A stretch of 64,000 nucleotides of DNA from a virus: positions 62,001 to 126,000 of IMG/VR virus record IMGVR_UViG_3300045684_000009; one strand, given 5' to 3'. Under the pieces are notes generated by a model. It had not been told where the DNA came from, did not search any database, and worked only from the letters and a program-made list of their open reading frames with translations. How positions within the stretch are numbered: position 1 is the stretch's first letter; every line of letters starts with the position of its first letter. The position numbers were made by a program, and so were the translations under genes. Positions 43,649 to 50,822 of the stretch are shown in pieces.

Positions 43649-43948
43649 TTATTTTATTAATTTATTAATCATTAATTCCCACTCACCATTCTTATAACTG
43701 TTAGTATACACTCTAGCTGTATCAAACTTCATCTTTATTTGTGCGTAACGAAAGTCAGGGTTTTTAAGTACCGCAGCTTCAAACTCTGAATCCATATACT
43801 CTAAAACTCTAGTATCACTAATAGCCATACCATAATGGCGTGGTGTTAAATAGCGAACCCACTTCTCATTAAACTCAGTTGAAGTCATGTTAGCTTTCTT
43901 CATCATGTTAATTAATTGCTGATGAGCACTCATTAGTATTATGTTCAT
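43649..43948 (-). CDS. Hypothetical protein, 99 aa
   Basis: Not recognised. The region MTSTEFNEKWVRYLTPRHYGMAISDTRVLEYMDSEF looks like a small helical, possibly DNA-binding protein. The start overlaps the Thg1-like stop as ATGA. Confidence 0.6.
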   Translation of the reverse strand: MNIILMSAHQQLINMMKKANMTSTEFNEKWVRYLTPRHYGMAISDTRVLEYMDSEFEAAVLKNPDFRYAQIKMKFDTARVYTNSYKNGEWELMINKLIK

Positions 43949-44766
43949 AACCTTATGTTGTGTTGTTTATAAATGTTTGGATCGTTTAGGGTCATTGGTG
44001 TTTCTATAGCACCCCAAAACCATCTCACCACACTATCTAAAGGTATCTCAGTATGGCTATCGACCAACTGACCATCAATAGTCATTTGCTTTACAATGAA
44101 CGAACCTCTCTTCTTACTATAGTGTAGGTCATTCCAATTGTGACCTTTCTGAAAACACAACTCCTGCACTTCATCTCCACTCTTCTTATGTAGTTCTTTG
44201 TGTGAGTATAAGGATTGACCTAACATACTGATAGAGTTCTTCACCGCATCTCGTTGTCTTGCATGGAAGTAATTAGGTACTTCTTCTTTTGGTATATTGA
44301 ACACTCTTGAGTCGAAGAATGCTAAAGGCATATTATCAATAGACTCTAGTATAAATTCCCCATAATTACTCTCTTCTGATTTACCCCAATCGTTTACTCT
44401 CGATATTCTTAACTGATTAAACTTTGCGGTACATAAGGAAGCACTTATACTTGTCATCTTCTGTACTGAGTAATCAAACCAAGCCTGAGTCTTAAGATTC
44501 ACATAATCTGTAATAAGGATAGATATCTCATCACTTTGAACATACGCACATTTAGCTCCCTCAATCTTTGAGCATAAATATGTAGCAGTATCTCGCATAT
44601 CTTCAATCAAACCTTCGTCAAAAGGTTTATCAAGCCCTCGTGTATATGTGTGGAAAGCTTTACCATCGAGTCTCATTATCACAGGAGTCCTTCTAGTTAG
44701 GAAAGTCCTGCTACGGGTTTCGTAATTAGCTTTCATTCTTTGCATAATTGGGTCGTTCTTACTCAT
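43945..44766 (-). CDS. Thg1-like (tRNA-His guanylyltransferase family) 3'-5' polymerase
   Basis: 273 residues. Family landmarks: FLTRRTPVIMRLDGKAFHTYTR near 19-40 with a metal-binding Asp; CAYVQSDEISILI near 72-84 with the second catalytic Asp; QKMTSISASLCTAKFN near 100; YFHARQRDAVKNSISMLGQ near 165. Thg1-like proteins add nucleotides to the 5' end of RNA, and bacterial members repair 5'-truncated tRNAs. Sits in the accessory region away from the other RNA repair genes, which suggests separate acquisition. Confidence 0.88.
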   Translation of the reverse strand: MSKNDPIMQRMKANYETRSRTFLTRRTPVIMRLDGKAFHTYTRGLDKPFDEGLIEDMRDTATYLCSKIEGAKCAYVQSDEISILITDYVNLKTQAWFDYSVQKMTSISASLCTAKFNQLRISRVNDWGKSEESNYGEFILESIDNMPLAFFDSRVFNIPKEEVPNYFHARQRDAVKNSISMLGQSLYSHKELHKKSGDEVQELCFQKGHNWNDLHYSKKRGSFIVKQMTIDGQLVDSHTEIPLDSVVRWFWGAIETPMTLNDPNIYKQHNIRL

Positions 44767-45050
44767 TCTAACTTTTTTAATTGTTTATTAATGAAGTCTA
44801 TCAACACTGGGGTAAACATAAACGCTATATTGTTAAGGTCATCAAGCAGGATATCAGTTATTTCATTACTCCCTACAGCAATAAGCACACTACAACAAAT
44901 TAACCATATTAAATAACCAAGCATCATTTTTATAGGTAAAGGTTGTTTACTAAAAGCTAATACAACCGCATCCATCTCCAAAAAAGTATGACACAAATAC
45001 CCCAAAATAAATAATACGACTGCTGTCCAAAATGTTGTTACTATATCCAT
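44763..45050 (-). CDS. Membrane protein, 95 aa
   Basis: Two to three hydrophobic segments (TFWTAVVLFILGYLCHTFL; MMLGYLIWLICCSVLIAVG) and a short charged tail. Size and layout are holin-like, but no lysis neighbours prove this. Confidence 0.5.
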   Translation of the reverse strand: MDIVTTFWTAVVLFILGYLCHTFLEMDAVVLAFSKQPLPIKMMLGYLIWLICCSVLIAVGSNEITDILLDDLNNIAFMFTPVLIDFINKQLKKLE

Positions 45051-45460
45051 TATATTAATTTTAATGCTTCTTGTAATCCTTGCTCTAAGGCTTTCTCATA
45101 ACTTTTATATTTGTTATCGACATATATTCCTAAATGATAACTATCAAAATCAGCTTTACTGTACAATTGATTCAATTCACATCCAAATAATGGGTTATTA
45201 AGACTTCGCCAAGTGATATTAATATGTATACCATGCACTTCCCTCAACCATCGTTGTAGTAGAGATTGAGTACTTTTAAAATATAATATAACTTCTTCTG
45301 ATTTTTTGTCATACTCACTCCTACGTAAATAGCTATCCCAAACTTTACCATTCTCATCGCAATAGTAAAATGGTGTATAAGCTATATTCTTCCATATAAT
45401 AGGAAACCCCTTCTCCTTAGCTAACTTAGCTGTTTTAAATGTTATTAGTTCATCTTTCAT
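45050..45460 (-). CDS. Hypothetical protein, 136 aa
   Basis: Start at ATG 45460 (MKDELITFKTAKLAKEKGF); an upstream GTG at 45487 is less likely. The sequence TFKTAKLAKEKGF...YYCDENGKVW...LQRWLREVHGIHI resembles a small phage family with unknown function. Confidence 0.6.
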   Translation of the reverse strand: MKDELITFKTAKLAKEKGFPIIWKNIAYTPFYYCDENGKVWDSYLRRSEYDKKSEEVILYFKSTQSLLQRWLREVHGIHINITWRSLNNPLFGCELNQLYSKADFDSYHLGIYVDNKYKSYEKALEQGLQEALKLI

Positions 45461-45666
45461 ACTTCTAATTTTACATGATGATAACACCTCTTACACACAT
45501 ACCCCGTAGATTTATCTGATATAGTTTTATCGCACCTTGTGCAATCAGATAGTTTAGGAGGAGCATTAGCTTTCAATATCTCTTCTTTACTTAAGAAGTA
45601 TAAAGCATCACCCATACTGTCTTGAGCTTCAAGCCATTTTCTAATCTGTTCTATTGTAAATCTCAT
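45457..45666 (-). CDS. Zinc-ribbon-like protein, 69 aa
   Basis: Helical start (IRKWLEAQDSMGDALYFL) then two CxxC knuckles (DCTRCDKT and VCKRCYHH), fitting one zinc site. May be a small nucleic-acid or protein-interaction factor. Confidence 0.6.
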   Translation of the reverse strand: MRFTIEQIRKWLEAQDSMGDALYFLSKEEILKANAPPKLSDCTRCDKTISDKSTGYVCKRCYHHVKLEV

Positions 45667-45976
45667 TGTTCTTGATTTTATTAATTACAGCATTTAACCA
45701 TTTGGTACGAGGTTGTACTGAATATTTTTCCCACCAATATGTAGCATAAACCTCATTTTTAGATATTGTCGTAAGGAAATCCTTACATCTATAGTATTGT
45801 TTGATATAAGTATGCTTGTTGGCTCTAGCGTTCAATACACACAAACCCCCAATACCTACCTCAGATACCTCGAATACTCTATCCATCATGTTTTCTAATC
45901 CAACCAATAATCTCTCAATTCTTTCAGGTGAATACCCTGCAAGAACGATGTCGATTTGTTCTTCGTATTTAATCAT
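45641..45976 (-). CDS. Hypothetical protein, 111 aa
   Basis: Start at ATG 45976 (MIKYEEQIDIVL); the upstream codon is TTG. Not recognised. Helical with a Lys/Tyr-rich C terminus. Overlaps the zinc-ribbon gene by 26 bases. Confidence 0.55.
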   Translation of the reverse strand: MIKYEEQIDIVLAGYSPERIERLLVGLENMMDRVFEVSEVGIGGLCVLNARANKHTYIKQYYRCKDFLTTISKNEVYATYWWEKYSVQPRTKWLNAVINKIKNNEIYNRTD

Positions 45977-45977
45977 G

Positions 45978-46175
45978 TCAATCAATTTCAATTACTAAAT
46001 TAATACGCTGCATGTTTATACCATCGTATAACTTACGCTTCTCTTGTAAGTCTTCACTTGGCATAACATAAACTGGATAGTCTTCATAACTAAACGTGTC
46101 ACATACACTTATGATGTGGGTAGCACCTAACAATTGTGCTTCTTTTATCCACCTCGCTTTACGATTTCCTTTCAT
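45978..46175 (-). CDS. Hypothetical protein, 65 aa
   Basis: Not recognised. Short alpha/beta protein (TYPE order: basic helix, then HIISVCDTFSYEDYPVYVM). Confidence 0.55.
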   Translation of the reverse strand: MKGNRKARWIKEAQLLGATHIISVCDTFSYEDYPVYVMPSEDLQEKRKLYDGINMQRINLVIEID

Positions 46176-46186
46176 TAGTTTTATAT

Positions 46187-46369
46187 TTATTCTTCAAATA
46201 TATCTGTGAACTCTATAGGTTCATCAGATTCAAAATACTTAGCAGCTTCGTCATGATAGCTTTTAATTTCACCCTTCTTTTTACGCTTAGGTTCTAAATA
46301 CCAATATATGCCTAGACAAGTTAGGCATATTATTAAAGCAATCAAAAATACATTAATTATTGTTATCAT
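46187..46369 (-). CDS. Single-span membrane protein, 60 aa
   Basis: N-terminal transmembrane segment (IINVFLIALIICLTCLGIYWYL), a basic stop (EPKRKKKG), and an acidic cytoplasmic tail. Function unknown. Confidence 0.55.
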   Translation of the reverse strand: MITIINVFLIALIICLTCLGIYWYLEPKRKKKGEIKSYHDEAAKYFESDEPIEFTDIFEE

Positions 46370-46416
46370 TTTGTACGAGTTTATTTCTGTAATTAGTTTT
46401 ATTAGTTGTCATGTTC

Positions 46417-46809
46417 TTAATTTACGAAGTTATAAATATAATCAAATAACCAATCTATACCTAATGCTTGACTAAAGTAGTTCATTATTATTGTAGAGAT
46501 TATGGTGGTTAGTACCCACCCAAATATATTACCGAAAGTCTCAAATATCTTAGAGAACCACCCACCAAGAAACCTAAGTTCTAAATAGTATAATATACTA
46601 CCTGTGAATCCATAGAATCCTATGTAGTAGAATAACATTGATACTATTTTGTGGGCGATGATATATTCAAGCTTATCATAAGCTGAACATAATGATTGCC
46701 ACATGCAATCCATATTATCTAACCACATCCAACACACAAGGTCGGCTAACTGACTAGAGAAGATTCCTAGAATTAAAAACACTGTTGCTAATTGTATCTT
46801 GTTGTTCAT
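46417..46809 (-). CDS. Multi-span membrane protein, 130 aa
   Basis: Four hydrophobic segments (LATVFLILGIFSSQLADLVC, IVSMLFYYIGFYGFTGSILYYL, FGNIFGWVLTTIISTIIMNYF and a C-terminal one). Not recognised. Confidence 0.55.
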   Translation of the reverse strand: MNNKIQLATVFLILGIFSSQLADLVCWMWLDNMDCMWQSLCSAYDKLEYIIAHKIVSMLFYYIGFYGFTGSILYYLELRFLGGWFSKIFETFGNIFGWVLTTIISTIIMNYFSQALGIDWLFDYIYNFVN

Positions 46810-46833
46810 ATTAGTTTATATTTATTAGTTTTA

Positions 46834-46853
46834 AACATTGGTCAACCATTGTC
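46834..46853 (+). repeat. Dispersed palindromic repeat copy 8
   Basis: AACATTGGTCAACCATTGTC, between the membrane-protein gene (46809) and the small Cys-rich gene (46857). Confidence 0.85.
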
Positions 46854-46856
46854 TAG

Positions 46857-47030
46857 TTAATAATCACTGCTTTTTACAATACCATCGTTCCATGCACCAC
46901 ATAGCATGCATTGAAGTTCATCATTTAAATTGCAAGCGTTACATCCACAAACATCTCCTACAAAATCGTCATACGAATCTACAATGTTAGGATATGTTTT
47001 GTCTAAATCATCTGAACCTAGTACTGACAT
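46857..47030 (-). CDS. Small Cys-rich protein, 57 aa
   Basis: An ATG-to-TAA frame in the gap, overlapping the next upstream stop by 23 bases. Acidic start, then cysteines in CGCNACN...QCMLCGAW, which may bind zinc or a metal cluster. A dispersed repeat (46834-46853) lies just downstream. Confidence 0.55.
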   Translation of the reverse strand: MSVLGSDDLDKTYPNIVDSYDDFVGDVCGCNACNLNDELQCMLCGAWNDGIVKSSDY

Positions 47031-47184
47031 CTTTCAAGTTTTTAATTAGTGTTCTAATAATCATACCTTTTATATTAAAAGAGTTCATATATTCGTGGTG
47101 AGTTTTAGGTTCACCAAATATATCAGCATACAATTCAGAAGCTGTATCTATATACTTCTCATAAACGTTCCAAGGTATATCCAT
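47008..47184 (-). CDS. Hypothetical protein, 58 aa
   Basis: Start at ATG 47184 (MDIPWNVYEKY), which avoids a 12-base overlap with the 47190 gene. Helical, not recognised. Confidence 0.5.
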   Translation of the reverse strand: MDIPWNVYEKYIDTASELYADIFGEPKTHHEYMNSFNIKGMIIRTLIKNLKDVSTRFR

Positions 47185-47189
47185 AATAT

Positions 47190-47390
47190 TTAATTTATAC
47201 AAACTGCGTCAGGATTATCTTCAGTATCCATGAAGTAGTTGTCGTTGTATTTACCTAACGTGGGTGAATACTTAACGGTGGTGTAATTGTTACCTTCATC
47301 ATCAGATGAATGAATCGCTGTCAAATCTTTAGCTTCGGGGTTCTCTTTTAAGAAGTGAATTAGTCCGTCTACATATTGTTTTAAAGTCAT
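47190..47390 (-). CDS. Conserved phage protein, 66 aa
   Basis: MTLKQYVDGLIHFLKENPEAKDL...SSDDEGNNYTTVKYSPTLG...DAVCIN fits a small widespread phage family of unknown function. Confidence 0.65.
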   Translation of the reverse strand: MTLKQYVDGLIHFLKENPEAKDLTAIHSSDDEGNNYTTVKYSPTLGKYNDNYFMDTEDNPDAVCIN

Positions 47391-47536
47391 AATATTTTTC
47401 TAGGTTCAGTACCTCCATCTAATATAAACCAAAAGGTTACAAAAGGTACAAAGTTAATGCAAAATCGATTATTGTATTCAGAGTAATGGCAACCTATCCA
47501 CACAGATTCCCATCTAAATAGTATTCCGTATTTCAT
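47387..47536 (-). CDS. Small protein of phage type, 49 aa
   Basis: An ATG-to-TGA frame whose stop overlaps the next start (ATGA). The pattern ESVWIGCHYSEYNNRFCINFVPFVTFW resembles a small phage family known by pattern. Fits exactly between the neighbours. Confidence 0.65.
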   Translation of the reverse strand: MKYGILFRWESVWIGCHYSEYNNRFCINFVPFVTFWFILDGGTEPRKIL

Positions 47537-47538
47537 GA

Positions 47539-47826
47539 TTAATCGTATTTATGATATTTAGTAGTCTTTCCTCTCACCGCAGTTCCGTATTTCTTATACA
47601 CTTCTATACAAACTGAATGAGTATTGCAATGAATGTGTTGAACACTTAACGTATCACCTTGTGAATTGAGTGAGTAAATTGGTGGATCACCTACAAGTTC
47701 ACAACTTGAGTCATATAGGTTTTCTGCACACAGTGGATATCTACTCGTTGTACAACATGCAAGTAACGCACAGCAGCCGAATATTATAAGCCACCATAGC
47801 CAAATTGTTTTGTCTGGATTTTTCAT
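47539..47826 (-). CDS. Putative lipoprotein, 95 aa
   Basis: N-terminal hydrophobic helix ending in a lipobox-like LLACC (WLIIFGCCALLACCTTSR), then a Cys-containing exported domain. Could be an outer-membrane spanin or an exclusion lipoprotein; not recognised. Confidence 0.5.
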   Translation of the reverse strand: MKNPDKTIWLWWLIIFGCCALLACCTTSRYPLCAENLYDSSCELVGDPPIYSLNSQGDTLSVQHIHCNTHSVCIEVYKKYGTAVRGKTTKYHKYD

Positions 47827-48083
47827 TATAATTTTGTTAATTTAAAAAAGTTAATCTCATCTGTGTACCCATTGTCGTTGAGATACTCAAGTATAACTTC
47901 GGTAGATGTGTCAACAATGCTACATTCAACATCGAAGAATTCGTTAACTAAGTTATTTTCAACAGTGTAAGTTGTTATAGTTTTCCACCCAGTCAACTCT
48001 TTGATGCCATCACCTACGTCTTGATATTGGTTTTCAACTACGTAATATAAATTTCTCATGTTTTGTCTTGTTTGAGGTTTCAT
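47826..48083 (-). CDS. Hypothetical protein, 85 aa
   Basis: Not recognised. A second ATG at 48059 (MRNLYYVVENQYQ) is an alternative start; the first ATG sits 2 bases after the upstream stop as is usual here. Beta-rich. Confidence 0.55.
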   Translation of the reverse strand: MKPQTRQNMRNLYYVVENQYQDVGDGIKELTGWKTITTYTVENNLVNEFFDVECSIVDTSTEVILEYLNDNGYTDEINFFKLTKL

Positions 48084-48085
48084 AA

Positions 48086-48214
48086 TTAATCTTCTACGAA
48101 GTATGCAGCAATTACAAACGCAAATGTGCCTTGAATAAATACAGGCTCAAGAGTTAACATATATGTTACGACACATATGGTTGAGCTTATTATTAAATAA
48201 ATTGATTTTCTCAT
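48086..48214 (-). CDS. Small membrane protein, 42 aa
   Basis: ATG-to-TAA frame filling the gap between neighbours with 2-3 base spacings. Two hydrophobic stretches (SIYLIISSTICVVTYML and FIQGTFAFVIAAYFV). Confidence 0.5.
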   Translation of the reverse strand: MRKSIYLIISSTICVVTYMLTLEPVFIQGTFAFVIAAYFVED

Positions 48215-48217
48215 AGT

Positions 48218-48427
48218 TTAGTATTTATAGTGATAAAATGAAGGGTATTCTATTACAGAATCATAAGCCTCTTCTAGTACTGATGCGTCAATTGCGTCAT
48301 CAAACCATATTGAATTAGAGTTGGCATCCATATACCTCCACAAACCTGTATTAGTAAATACAACCATACAAATTGTTGGATGAAATTCTCTGATAGCTTC
48401 AAAAGCTTTTAATATTTCTCGTGTCAT
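48218..48427 (-). CDS. Hypothetical protein, 69 aa
   Basis: Start at ATG 48427 (MTREILKAFEAI). The in-frame codon at 48460 lies inside the promoter box, so cannot be the start. Not recognised; a small alpha/beta protein. Confidence 0.6.
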   Translation of the reverse strand: MTREILKAFEAIREFHPTICMVVFTNTGLWRYMDANSNSIWFDDAIDASVLEEAYDSVIEYPSFYHYKY

Positions 48428-48445
48428 AGTTAACGTTTTATATAG

Positions 48446-48470
48446 TGAACAAATATACATAAATTGTTCA
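48446..48470 (-). promoter_or_regulatory. Promoter box within an operator-like inverted repeat
   Basis: Perfect arms TGAACAA (48446-48452) and TTGTTCA (48464-48470) flank 11 bases. On the minus strand TATATTTG (48450-48457) inside it matches the Bacteroidota -7 box exactly, 23 bases before the ATG at 48427. The arrangement suggests a repressor operator covering the promoter. Confidence 0.5.
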
Positions 48471-48484
48471 ACATGATGAACCTT

Positions 48485-48667
48485 TTAATCAAATAAAGTC
48501 TCATCTTCAAAATCAATATCTTCTTTCGTATATGGGTTAACACATGGAACAGAGGATTCGTATATACTAGCATCTATTCCAAATATCCCATTAGTCTCTG
48601 TATCTCTGTAAATATCTAAAGTCTCATCTTCATTTGAGATTGACCCTATCTGTTTGTATCTTTTCAT
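48485..48667 (-). CDS. Conserved small protein, 60 aa
   Basis: MKRYKQIGSISNEDETLDIYRDTETNGIFGIDASI...NPYTKEDI fits a phage small-protein pattern. Overlaps the next upstream gene by 38 bases in another frame. Lies just upstream of the operator-like promoter. Confidence 0.6.
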   Translation of the reverse strand: MKRYKQIGSISNEDETLDIYRDTETNGIFGIDASIYESSVPCVNPYTKEDIDFEDETLFD

Positions 48668-48983
48668 AGTTTAGTTCTTTAATATTTAAATTGTTAAAAT
48701 CTGCAGGTAACTCATTGTCTATAGCTGCCCTTATCAATCCCGACTTTACTCGTTCTAATACATCATTAACTACGCTCTCAAAGCTGTATTGAAATTCGTC
48801 TACTTTATCCATTACAGAATCTAATGAGTCGTGCTCGAATGGTTCGTAAATAACTACATCAGGTGGAACATCGTAATCACCATTAGCATGGGCTTCCTCA
48901 AGAAGTTTAACATCTCTATCAAAGTCATCCCCAGATGAACACAGTATTTGCATGTAAGCGGCTGTTCGAATTATATCTTCCAT
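48630..48983 (-). CDS. Hypothetical acidic protein, 117 aa
   Basis: Start at ATG 48983 (MEDIIRTAAYMQIL). Strongly acidic middle. Not recognised. Confidence 0.55.
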   Translation of the reverse strand: MEDIIRTAAYMQILCSSGDDFDRDVKLLEEAHANGDYDVPPDVVIYEPFEHDSLDSVMDKVDEFQYSFESVVNDVLERVKSGLIRAAIDNELPADFNNLNIKELNYEKIQTDRVNLK

Positions 48984-49017
48984 TGTTATAAGTTTATGTG
49001 GTCTGCGCGACCTGTTA

Positions 49018-49227
49018 TTATTGTAATATTTTATTTGGGTCAAATGGTTCATTATACCAATCTTCTACTACATCGTCAACTTGGAATGAATCACATATGT
49101 AATCATCATCAGGTATACTAAGGAATTTATTTAAAGCTTTGTCGGCTGCTTCTTGTAAGTTTTCAGCATCTACAGTGAACACTTCTACTTTCTGATATAT
49201 TATAGGTATGTCATAACTTTTGCTCAT
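49018..49227 (-). CDS. Hypothetical protein, 69 aa
   Basis: IIYQKVEVFTVDAENLQEAADKALNKFLSIPDDDYICDSFQVDD resembles a small phage family in which a strand-helix-strand unit predominates. Function unknown. Confidence 0.6.
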   Translation of the reverse strand: MSKSYDIPIIYQKVEVFTVDAENLQEAADKALNKFLSIPDDDYICDSFQVDDVVEDWYNEPFDPNKILQ

Positions 49228-49239
49228 ATTTATTATATT

Positions 49240-49404
49240 TTAGTCATTTAATTCATCAACTAATTCGTCGATATTAATTTTCAATTCTTCAATAGAGTTT
49301 GCGAACTCCATGAATGCGTCACAATCGTCTATACTGTACGCTTCGTAGTACCCCCACTCATTAGCAACAGTATCTATATTATAACCTTTGTATTTCTCTG
49401 TCAT
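49240..49404 (-). CDS. Hypothetical acidic protein, 54 aa
   Basis: ATG-to-TAA frame in the gap before the tRNA. Acidic C-terminal helix (SIEELKINIDELVDELND) and aromatic N-terminal part. Not recognised. Confidence 0.55.
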   Translation of the reverse strand: MTEKYKGYNIDTVANEWGYYEAYSIDDCDAFMEFANSIEELKINIDELVDELND

Positions 49405-49431
49405 GATTTCTATCTTTTAAAATAAAAGTAG

Positions 49432-49502
49432 TTAGAGTAGGAGGATTCGAACCTCCGATATCAGCTCCAAAAGCTGATGTGTTACCACTACACTATACTC
49501 CA
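49432..49502 (-). tRNA. tRNA-Gln (anticodon UUG)
   Basis: 71 nt on the minus strand. Acceptor arm TGGAGTA/TACTCTA with discriminator A, D arm GTGT/ACAC, anticodon arm TCAGC-TTTTGGA-GCTGA (anticodon UUG, reading CAA), variable loop TATC, and T arm GGAGG-TTCGAAT-CCTCC. U1-A72 and the acceptor start are usual for tRNA-Gln. The 3' CCA is not encoded. CAA is the frequent Gln codon of this AT-rich phage. Confidence 0.95.
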
Positions 49503-49510
49503 ATAATAAA

Positions 49511-49669
49511 TCAAGCTTTGAATATCTCACCCATAAGTCTTTCGACTCGTTCCCATGACCACGTACACTTGTAATTCAAGCTAATGGAAATACCAATACG
49601 CTATATAGGTCTATTTGTGAATGCAGGAATAAACTTAGCTACTCTTCCTCTTATTGAGCAGTACTTGAT
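49511..49669 (-). pseudogene. Decayed small gene with in-frame TAG and lost start codon
   Basis: The same frame reads K-Y-C-S-I-R-G-R-V-A-K-F before and R-I-G-I-S-I-S-L-N-Y-K after a TAG codon at 49601-49603, giving a coherent protein-like chain of about 50 residues ending at TGA 49511-49513. The expected start at 49667-49669 reads ATC after an A-rich leader. Two lesions (start and nonsense) suggest a pseudogene, directly next to the tRNA gene. The alternatives are a recoded gene or a sequencing error. Confidence 0.5.
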
Positions 49670-49680
49670 CTGTTGTTTTC

Positions 49681-49920
49681 TTATTTAGTTTTAGACTTCG
49701 GTTGACCAATGTTTTCCGTTATTGTTTGAGGTTCAACTTCGGTCCACGCAGTAATGTAAATCTTATCACCGTCTTTGTTTATTCCACTACAATACATACC
49801 ATCGAGTTTGTGTATTGTAATTTCATCACCTTTATTTACCACTAATGCCCCAGGCGGCGTTCGTATGATATTATCAGTCACTATAACTTTTGTTCCATAA
49901 GTTACTTCATGTGCTTCCAT
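49681..49920 (-). CDS. Hypothetical protein, 79 aa
   Basis: Small beta-barrel-like domain (YGTKVIVTDNIIRTPPGALVVNKGDEITIHKLDGM) and a Lys-rich tail (GQPKSKTK) encoded by a dispersed repeat copy. Not recognised. Confidence 0.6.
   Translation of the reverse strand: MEAHEVTYGTKVIVTDNIIRTPPGALVVNKGDEITIHKLDGMYCSGINKDGDKIYITAWTEVEPQTITENIGQPKSKTK
49694..49713 (-). repeat. Dispersed palindromic repeat copy 9
   Basis: AACATTGGTCAACCGAAGTC on the minus strand, near the 3' end of the 79-aa gene (encodes NIGQPKS). Confidence 0.85.
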
Positions 49921-49941
49921 AATTTATTAATTATTTAGTTA

Positions 49942-50391
49942 TTAATTTCTTATCCAATGTAAACCCGCACGTTTAGTACCTGCGCTTACTAACAACCCTA
50001 TACCAACATCTAACAATAGATGTTCTATCTTTTGTTTTTCTCCAAGTGTGATGATTACGCCACCAGTTATGTAACCTATCTTTCTCAGATCATCTGATAC
50101 ATGATAGTAATCAAATACACCAAAGTTTTTAGCATACCAATTGTCTTTATTTTCCCATGATGAAGACCCCCAAAATCCACTTGGGTCAGCACCATACTTT
50201 CTTTCAAATGAAGTGCGCCCATCAAACTCATAACCTTCTACTGCTCCATCAATAAACCCTGTGACTGCTAATACAGACCACCCTATTACTTTGCTCTTAG
50301 GTACTTTGTATTGGGCTTGTAAGTGATCTGGATAGGATATTGCCCATGCCAACACTACTAATATCAATATAATCTTTAATTTATCACTCAT
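49942..50391 (-). CDS. Membrane/exported protein, 149 aa
   Basis: N-terminal signal-like helix (IILILVVLAWAISYPDHLQAQ), a second hydrophobic part (VIGWSVLAVTGFIDGAVEGY), and a final glycine-rich hydrophobic stretch. Not recognised. Confidence 0.5.
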   Translation of the reverse strand: MSDKLKIILILVVLAWAISYPDHLQAQYKVPKSKVIGWSVLAVTGFIDGAVEGYEFDGRTSFERKYGADPSGFWGSSSWENKDNWYAKNFGVFDYYHVSDDLRKIGYITGGVIITLGEKQKIEHLLLDVGIGLLVSAGTKRAGLHWIRN

Positions 50392-50405
50392 TAGGTATAA
50401 TGTTT

Positions 50406-50609
50406 TTAACTTAATTCGAATCTAAATTTAGGGGTATCGTTATCTATCTTGCTCAACTTATCTGCGACCTCATTAAATTTTAAGCAGGTGTTATAATATT
50501 GTGAACTTAATGTCAGCAGTAATTTATGCCCACAACTGTAATCCTCAAAACCATCCCTTGCTTTTAAATACAATTTTCTGTATTGCTTTTTCAAATACCA
50601 TTTTTTCAT
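50406..50609 (-). CDS. Hypothetical basic protein, 67 aa
   Basis: Helical, basic N terminus (MKKWYLKKQYRKLYLKARDGFE). Function unknown. Confidence 0.55.
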   Translation of the reverse strand: MKKWYLKKQYRKLYLKARDGFEDYSCGHKLLLTLSSQYYNTCLKFNEVADKLSKIDNDTPKFRFELS

Positions 50610-50612
50610 CTT

Positions 50613-50813
50613 CTATTGTTTTAATTGGTCATCTTTAAAATTAAAATCTATCTCTGACATGGGTGTTAAATAATCTATGCCGCTATCGTAACAATCTAAC
50701 TTTAACTCATCTGATAAATCTAATGACTGGTCAGGAGAGAACAAATAACGTAATAACAAAATTAACAATGTGAAAAGTAATTGTGTGATACCATATATTA
50801 AATAACTATTCAT
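50613..50813 (-). CDS. Single-span membrane protein, 66 aa
   Basis: N-terminal transmembrane segment (YLIYGITQLLFTLLILLLRYLF) and an acidic tail. Not recognised. Confidence 0.5.
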   Translation of the reverse strand: MNSYLIYGITQLLFTLLILLLRYLFSPDQSLDLSDELKLDCYDSGIDYLTPMSEIDFNFKDDQLKQ

Positions 50814-50822
50814 TCTATTGTT

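Noticed and set aside
46729-46748. Fifteenth palindrome copy
   Set aside because: AAGGTCGGCTAACTGACTAG matches only about 13 of 20 positions. Similar near-hits (for example near 28030 and 54540) suggest chance.
49432-49502. Suppressor tRNA that would read TAG as Gln
   Set aside because: The anticodon loop is TTTTGGA, giving UUG for CAA. TAG suppression would need CUA, so code reassignment is not supported.
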